A stretch of 64,000 nt of DNA from Doryteuthis pealeii (Eukaryota; Mollusca; Cephalopoda; Myopsida; Loliginidae): contig CM042157.1 in NCBI GenBank assembly GCA_023376005.1, positions 84,746,625-84,810,624 on the forward strand, in the 5' to 3' direction. Positions 59,781 through 64,000 of this stretch are shown piece by piece. The position numbers and the translations under genes are program-made. The notes beneath the pieces were generated by a model. The model did no database searches. It was not told the DNA's origin and saw nothing but the letters and a program-made list of their open reading frames with translations. The stretch's first letter is position 1. Each line of letters starts with the position of its first letter.

Positions 59781-60098
59781 AAAGGCTGAACTCATTCTCG
59801 ATGCAGTCATATTCATAGTTTGGGTCTGCTTGGATTTCAAGTGTTGTCCTCTGACGATAACCGGGTTGACACTGACAAAATCCGAGCTTGCAAGTCAACG
59901 TTGGTCCGCATTCTTTTTCGCACCATTCTCCAAATCTTTCGTAATCGGTTTGTATTAGACATTGATTATTGGCGTTGATGTAACCCTTTTCACACTGGCA
60001 TTTTGGGGGTGATAAAGAAATCAGACCTTTTAGGCAGACAGAGTTGGCATTTAAACATGGTGGATTTGTAGAACCACATTCCTCATCAAGGGCAGCGC
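59781..60098 (-). CDS. Exon with two EGF-like modules of the EGF/mucin membrane protein
   Basis: 318 bp between the acceptor caattttcag (60099 upward, preceded by more than 20 T) and the donor gtaagt (59780 downward). It is phase 1-1, the phase typical of shuffled EGF exons. Module 1 has six Cys spaced C-x6-C-x6-C-x11-C-x-C-x10-C (DEEC to NNQC). Module 2 has C-x3-C-x5-C-x4-C-x-C and then a final C after a longer loop (GEWCEKEC ... FCQCQPGYR ... YEYDC). The CxCxxGY signature is clear in both (CQCEKGY, CQCQPGY). No calcium-binding DxD/NxN consensus is obvious. The exon joins the mucin exon as FSLSKCKG. The first codon is split with an unseen upstream exon. An EB-type module is an alternative label. 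Confidence 0.88.
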
Positions 60099-60670
60099 CT
60101 GAAAATTGAAAAAAAAAAAAAAAAAAAATATGAGTAACGATTTTGCTTGTCATGATTATTTTCAATAATTAGCGAATTTTTTTACTATATACGCATTGTA
60201 ATTGCATTCAAAAATATAAATAAATGAATATATATATTGCTGATTATAACTATTTGCATAAAAAATTGCTTCTAACTGCTCGTTTTTTTAGAGTTAAAAC
60301 AAACATTAACATCAAATGCTTTATCCTAAGAATCATAAAAACTCCCACTTTCAGAACATTTGAATTTAAACTAATTGACAATGATCAGATGTAACTGAAG
60401 TGTTTTATGAATTGAGACATTTTTTTTAATAATTAAGAAAAACAGATTTATCTCCCTTGAAACACTTATTTAAATATAGCAAAGCTTAAATGATAAAGAA
60501 AAACTGCAGCTCATTGTACTTTTAATGAAATGTTTTTGGAAGGTGCGTGTGTTGATACGTCATTGTCAAGGGTAGTGGGTAAAGAAACTTAGAAATATGA
60601 AATGAATATATTCGGCTGTCTGATATTCTTTAAGCTTCTTGAAACTAAGAATTACCCCTGCTCCCTTAAG
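60099..60670. other. AT-rich intron DNA, nothing recognised
   Basis: Searched on the minus strand for a signal-peptide exon with a phase-1 donor; no convincing one was seen. Confidence 0.5.
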
Positions 60671-60923
60671 GGACCGGGTTAGCTCAGTCGGTAGAGCATT
60701 CGGCTAGAAACCACAAGGTTCCTAGTTCGATACCGGTCCTTGCCAACTCAGCGTATGAGTAGCACAGGGATCTGTGCGGTAAAGTAAGGAGCTGATGGTA
60801 GGTGTGGCGCTCCACCCCAGACGCCAAAACAATCTCCTTGGTCTAGCGCTATTGAAAAGGGGATAGACTCCCTCGCTGACTGGCTGATACGGACTTTAGG
60901 CTGCCCCGACGACTTTACTTACT
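60671..60923 (+). mobile_element. tRNA-derived SINE, family A
   Basis: The best-preserved head of the family: gggttagctcagtcggtaga (A box) and ggttcctagttcgatacc (B box), an intact body and the gacgactttacttac end running into (TA)n. Confidence 0.88.
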
Positions 60924-60935
60924 ATATATATATAT

Positions 60936-61185
60936 TTACCAACCCCTTCGCACGAGCAGGATCTGACACAAGGTCAATTTCTTAAGCGGAGTTTAACAAG
61001 TTTGAATTCAGAGTTTTCCTTCTCCTAGCCATGGTTAAAGAGTCCAGTCTGCCCTGCTATTTTCCCATAGCTGGAGGGAGAATTGGATTCATACCTTTCC
61101 CAAGGGTATTAGCGCCATTGCGTTTCACTTTTATGCTAATGCTCTTGAGAAAAGAATGAATCCATCTGTTCTACCCCTTCACTCG
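60936..61185 (-). mobile_element. SINE family B, head replaced
   Basis: Short tail and B body on the minus strand. The tRNA-like head is replaced by a block (gcgtttcacttttatgctaa ... cactcggctatgg) that also occurs at 63100-63182 and, inverted, at 51571-51630. Confidence 0.72.
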
Positions 61186-61219
61186 GCTATGGATATATAT
61201 ATATATATATACATATATA

Positions 61220-61410
61220 TTTACCAACCCCTCCAAACGAGAAGGATGTGACACAAGGTCAATTTCTTAAGCGGAGTTTAACAAGTTTGAATTCAGAGTT
61301 TTCCTTCTCCTAGACCGGTTGCCTAACGAAGGTTAAAGAGCCCAGTCTGCCCTGCTATTTATCCATAGCTGGAGGGAGAGTAGTTGGATTCATACCTTTC
61401 CAAAGGAAAA
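61220..61410 (-). mobile_element. SINE family B, 5'-truncated
   Basis: Tail and body on the minus strand (ggaggggttggtaaata complement at 61220), truncated within the body. Confidence 0.78.
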
Positions 61411-61584
61411 TTTCCACTCATATTTATGAACTTTCCCAACATCAGCAGCATTCATTTCCGGTAAAAATTAGCCAATCAGAAACGATATAGTGCGCATTTA
61501 AGGTTTTTGGTATTTGTCCTGAAATCAATTGCTAATTAACTCTCTGAAAGTGGAGTGTTACATATCATGGACTACCCAGCCACC

Positions 61585-61702
61585 AGGATTCTGTCCTTAA
61601 GCATCACGGGTCTCCACCTACGAGCAACAGGTGGCCCCATTAGGAGGGGGCCTTATCCCCTCTGCAGAGGTTCAGTCGGTGTATTCTTCTGCCCCAACCT
61701 AT
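61585..61702 (-). mobile_element. R590 5' fragment
   Basis: Minus-strand 5' 110 bp of R590 (ccacctgttgctcgtagg, cctctgcagaggggataagg). Confidence 0.7.
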
Positions 61703-62017
61703 ATGGCAAGTGAGGAAGCGCGTGGTGTACTGGTTAAAGTCTTGGGAAATGGACTCGTCGCCCCGAGTTCAAATCCTGGATGTGGTAATTGCATTTCACT
61801 TAGCTCTAATACCCTTGGGAAAGGTATGAATCCTACTCTCCCTCCAGTTATGGGTAAATAGTAGGACAGACTGGGTTCTTTAACCATGGTTAGGCAACCG
61901 GTCTAGGAGAAGGAAAACTCTGAATTCAAACCTGCTGAACTCCGCTTAAGAAATTGACCTTGTGTCGCATCCTGCTCGTGCGGAGGGGTTGGTAAATATA
62001 TATATGGCAAGTGAGGA
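61700..62017 (+). mobile_element. SINE family B with target-site duplication
   Basis: A complete short-tail copy lies between tatatggcaagtgagga at 61700-61716 and 62001-62017. The last three bases of the repeat overlap the SINE's own gga start, so the duplication is 14-17 bp. This marks a fairly recent insertion and fixes the family ends. Confidence 0.88.
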
Positions 62018-62189
62018 GTATTACAAGGAATACAACAGACTTTCTGCTACAAGAAACTACATTCTTTTCTAGCATCTGATTTACTAAACACCTAAAATGG
62101 CGACTAGAAATGTAACATCCCTAGAAACACCGGAAAGAAATTGCATTCAGAGATACTATGAAAAAAAAAATCCCTATGTCACTCTGACG

Positions 62190-62500
62190 ACCTAATATGA
62201 GGGTCGGCTAAAAAAGTTCATAAGCCGACCAAGATACTCTCATGAAATGTAACCTGTAGAATAAGTTCCAATTACCGTCGAACTGGGAAGACAAGGAGGC
62301 ATGCGATTGTAACTGAATACAAGCTCGAAATGACACAAAGTCCACTGCCAAGTGACCAAGTATATATGGGACTCCACAGTGTCATTTCGAGCTTGTATTC
62401 AGTTACAATCGCATGCCACCTTGTCTTCCCAGTTCGACGGTAATTGGAACTTATTCTACATAACCAAATGAATTTATTTTTCAACATAGTCCCCTTTAGC
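62190..62500. repeat. Fold-back built on mariner-derived sequence
   Basis: 62249-62337 recurs inverted at 62363-62459 (arms of about 90 bp, near identical) around a loop of about 25 bases. Just left, ggtcggct and agccgacc form a smaller hairpin at about 62202-62231. The right flank carries the transposase C-terminus (next entry). Confidence 0.85.
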
Positions 62501-62511
62501 GGTCCACATAC
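62474..62511 (-). pseudogene. Mariner transposase C-terminal relic
   Basis: Minus-strand codons read CMWTAKGDYVEK and stop. KGDYVEK-stop is the hallmark end of mariner transposases. The catalytic part is not present in readable form, so this is a decayed fragment. Confidence 0.7.
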
Positions 62512-62904
62512 ATTTTCCTCAATCTCTATCTTACCCTTTCTTTCTTTCTTTCTTTCTAGCGAATGTGGAATAACATATTTGCATCTAAAAATTCCTAAGA
62601 TAAAATCTATAAAGATTTCTCGTCTTGTATCTCTTCTTTTTTAGAAGTCAATGCGAAGCTGTGCCAGCGAAGATAAAGGTTTTTACGATTTGAAGTGGCC
62701 CCTAACATTTATTCTTTTGTAGATTAGATCGTTTATCTATGGAGAGATATTAGGGGTCATGTTTTAACCGATCTTCAACAATTGTTCCCTTTGAAAATTC
62801 TTATCTCCACCGTTGGAGATTTTTTCTGAAAATCTCTGAGATTTATCAACGATAATATGTCCCAACCCTTTTGCCCTTAAGGCAACCGCAAACCCTTTTT
62901 ATCA

Positions 62905-63180
62905 TATATATATTTACCAACCCCTCCGCACGAGCAGGATGTGACACGAAGTCAATTTCTTAAGCAGGGTTTAACAGGTTTGAATTAAGAGATTTCCTTC
63001 TCCTTGACTGGTTACCTAGTCATTGTTAAAAAGCCCAGTCTACCTGCTATTGACCCATAACTGGAGGGAGAATTGGATTCATACCTTTCCCAAGGGCATT
63101 AGCGCCATTTCGTTTCACTTTTATGCTAATGCTCTTGAGTAAAGCATGAATCCATCTGTTCTACCCCTTCACTCGGCTAT

Positions 63181-63185
<5 letters not shown>
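62905..63185 (-). mobile_element. SINE family B with replaced head
   Basis: Tail and body as usual, then the same non-tRNA block (gtttcacttttatgctaatg ... cactcggctatgg) as at 61.1 kb, next to (TA)n at 63184-63232. Confidence 0.75.
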
Positions 63186-63231
<46 letters not shown>

Positions 63232-63237
<6 letters not shown>

Positions 63238-63515
63238 AACCCCTCCAAACGAGAAGGATGTGACACGAGGTCAATTTCTTAAGCGGAGTTTAACAGGTTT
63301 GAATTCAGAGATTTCCTTCTCCTTGACTGGTTACCTAGCCATGGTTAAAAAGCCCAGTCTACCTGCTATTGACCCATAACTAGAGGGAGAATTGGATTCA
63401 TGCCTTTCCCAAGGGTATTAGCGCCATGTGAAATGCCAACAGCTTCGTTCAGGAATTGAACTCGGGTTGCCGAGTCCATTTTCTACGACTCTAACCATTA
63501 CACCACGCGCCTCCC
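63232..63515 (-). mobile_element. SINE family B, complete
   Basis: Minus-strand copy from the ggttggtaaata tail to the tRNA-like head (ggaggcgcgtggtgtaatgg), with B box GAGTTCAATTCC. Confidence 0.87.
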
Positions 63516-63519
63516 TTTT

Positions 63520-63832
63520 TATAATATATGTGCTTATAAGTGTCTTATTGTCCTAGGTATGACGATTAACCTTATCTAATATTGAAGTTCCAATTCTAGA
63601 GATCTAGGGTATGTGGAGTATCCCCTCATCACTATTACTCCTACACACACTATTACTCCACTCTGAACGGGGTGGTAGTATCTGTTAGGGTACCATCCAT
63701 GGGTTAAATAGAACAAAATGAGTTCTACAATGTTTTTTTTTAATTGTTTTAAAAAATTTAGTATCCATCAATATGAATGAAACAAAACGTCTTTGACTTA
63801 AAGTAACGCAATGGGTTTACATGACGTAAAAT
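63520..63832 (+). mobile_element. R590 3' portion, divergent tail subfamily
   Basis: From the block gtgcttataagtgtcttatt to gacgtaaaatccaac; diverged. Its tail runs directly into the CCAACCAGC repeats. Confidence 0.7.
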
Positions 63833-64000
63833 CCAACAAGCTAACCAGCCAACCACCCAGCCAGCCAATCAACCAGCTAACCAACCAACCAACCAGCCAG
63901 CCACCAGCCAACCAATCAACCAGCCTACCAACCAGCCAACAAACCAACCAGCCAGTCAGCCAGCCAGTCAACCAACCAACCAACCAGCCAGCCAACCAGC
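63833..64000 (+). repeat. CCAACCAGC-type simple repeat
   Basis: Irregular CCAA/CCAG units fill the end of the window and continue beyond it. They start at the ccaacc tail of an R590 copy, so they probably grew from that tail. The Trp/Gly/Leu ORF on the minus strand is an artefact. Confidence 0.9.

Larger units (their letters stand above)
45139..60098 (-). other. Gene span: EGF/mucin-like type I membrane protein (5' end not seen)
   Basis: Four exons in order 59781-60098, 52714-53682, 48815-48902 and 45139-45310 have GT-AG borders and compatible phases (1-1, 1-1, 1-2, 2-stop), giving about 514 residues plus stop. Order: two EGF-like modules, a Ser/Thr/Pro-rich stalk of about 323 residues, one transmembrane helix, a tail of about 57 residues. 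A signal peptide is required for this topology but no such exon was found between 60.1 and 64.0 kb, so the first exon is probably beyond the window. More phase-1 exons between the seen ones cannot be excluded. Introns of 6,098, 3,811 and 3,504 bp hold Helitrons, a LINE fragment, SINEs, satellites and the 2.4-kb minisatellite. A role in adhesion or signalling at the cell surface is inferred from the architecture only. Confidence 0.8.

Noticed and set aside
60099..64000. Signal-peptide exon of the membrane protein gene
   Set aside because: I looked on the minus strand for a Met-hydrophobic stretch ending in a phase-1 GT donor and found none that is convincing; the region is mostly SINE copies.

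Overview
This is low-GC, repeat-saturated animal DNA. It shows no bacterial features: there are no operons and no ribosome binding sites, but there are GT-AG introns, tRNA-derived SINEs, Helitrons, MITEs, LINE relics and very many (TA)n, (CA)n and (GA)n microsatellites. Long repeat-filled introns, several SINE families and an EGF/mucin-type membrane protein fit a lophotrochozoan, most likely a mollusc. That placement is an inference with modest confidence.

One protein-coding gene can be supported. It lies on the minus strand from about 60.1 kb down to 45.1 kb and its 5' part is outside or unseen. Four exons join with matching phases: a phase 1-1 exon with two six-cysteine EGF-like modules (59781-60098), a phase 1-1 Ser/Thr/Pro-rich mucin-like exon (52714-53682), a short transmembrane exon (48815-48902) and a terminal exon with the cytoplasmic tail and stop (45139-45310). 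The product is a type I single-pass cell-surface protein. Its introns (6.1, 3.8 and 3.5 kb) are packed with mobile elements.

Layout. 0-18 kb: SINEs, a roughly 590-bp retroposon-like repeat (called R590 here), small palindromes and TIR elements in AT-rich DNA. 18-41 kb: Helitrons with textbook ends, TIR elements carrying telomere-like repeats, an element with 180-bp satellite units between inverted ends, and a 4-kb near-perfect inverted repeat that runs into a 100-N gap. 41-48 kb: microsatellites, and a 2.4-kb minisatellite of 24-bp units (120-bp higher-order period) just upstream of the last exon. 48-60 kb: the other exons, a 5'-truncated LINE with target-site duplication, a 109-bp satellite, and a tandem array of Helitron 3' ends beside the EGF exon. 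60-64 kb: a cluster of SINE copies, a mariner relic inside a fold-back, and a simple repeat at the window edge.

The most distinctive things here are mobile-element architectures rather than a gene cluster: arrayed Helitron 3' ends, TTAGGG-like blocks inside a TIR element, satellite units inside a TIR element, nested R590 self-insertions with clear target duplications, and small hairpin-plus-GAAA elements that recur next to (TA)n tracts. All family assignments come from reading the sequence; no database search was done.
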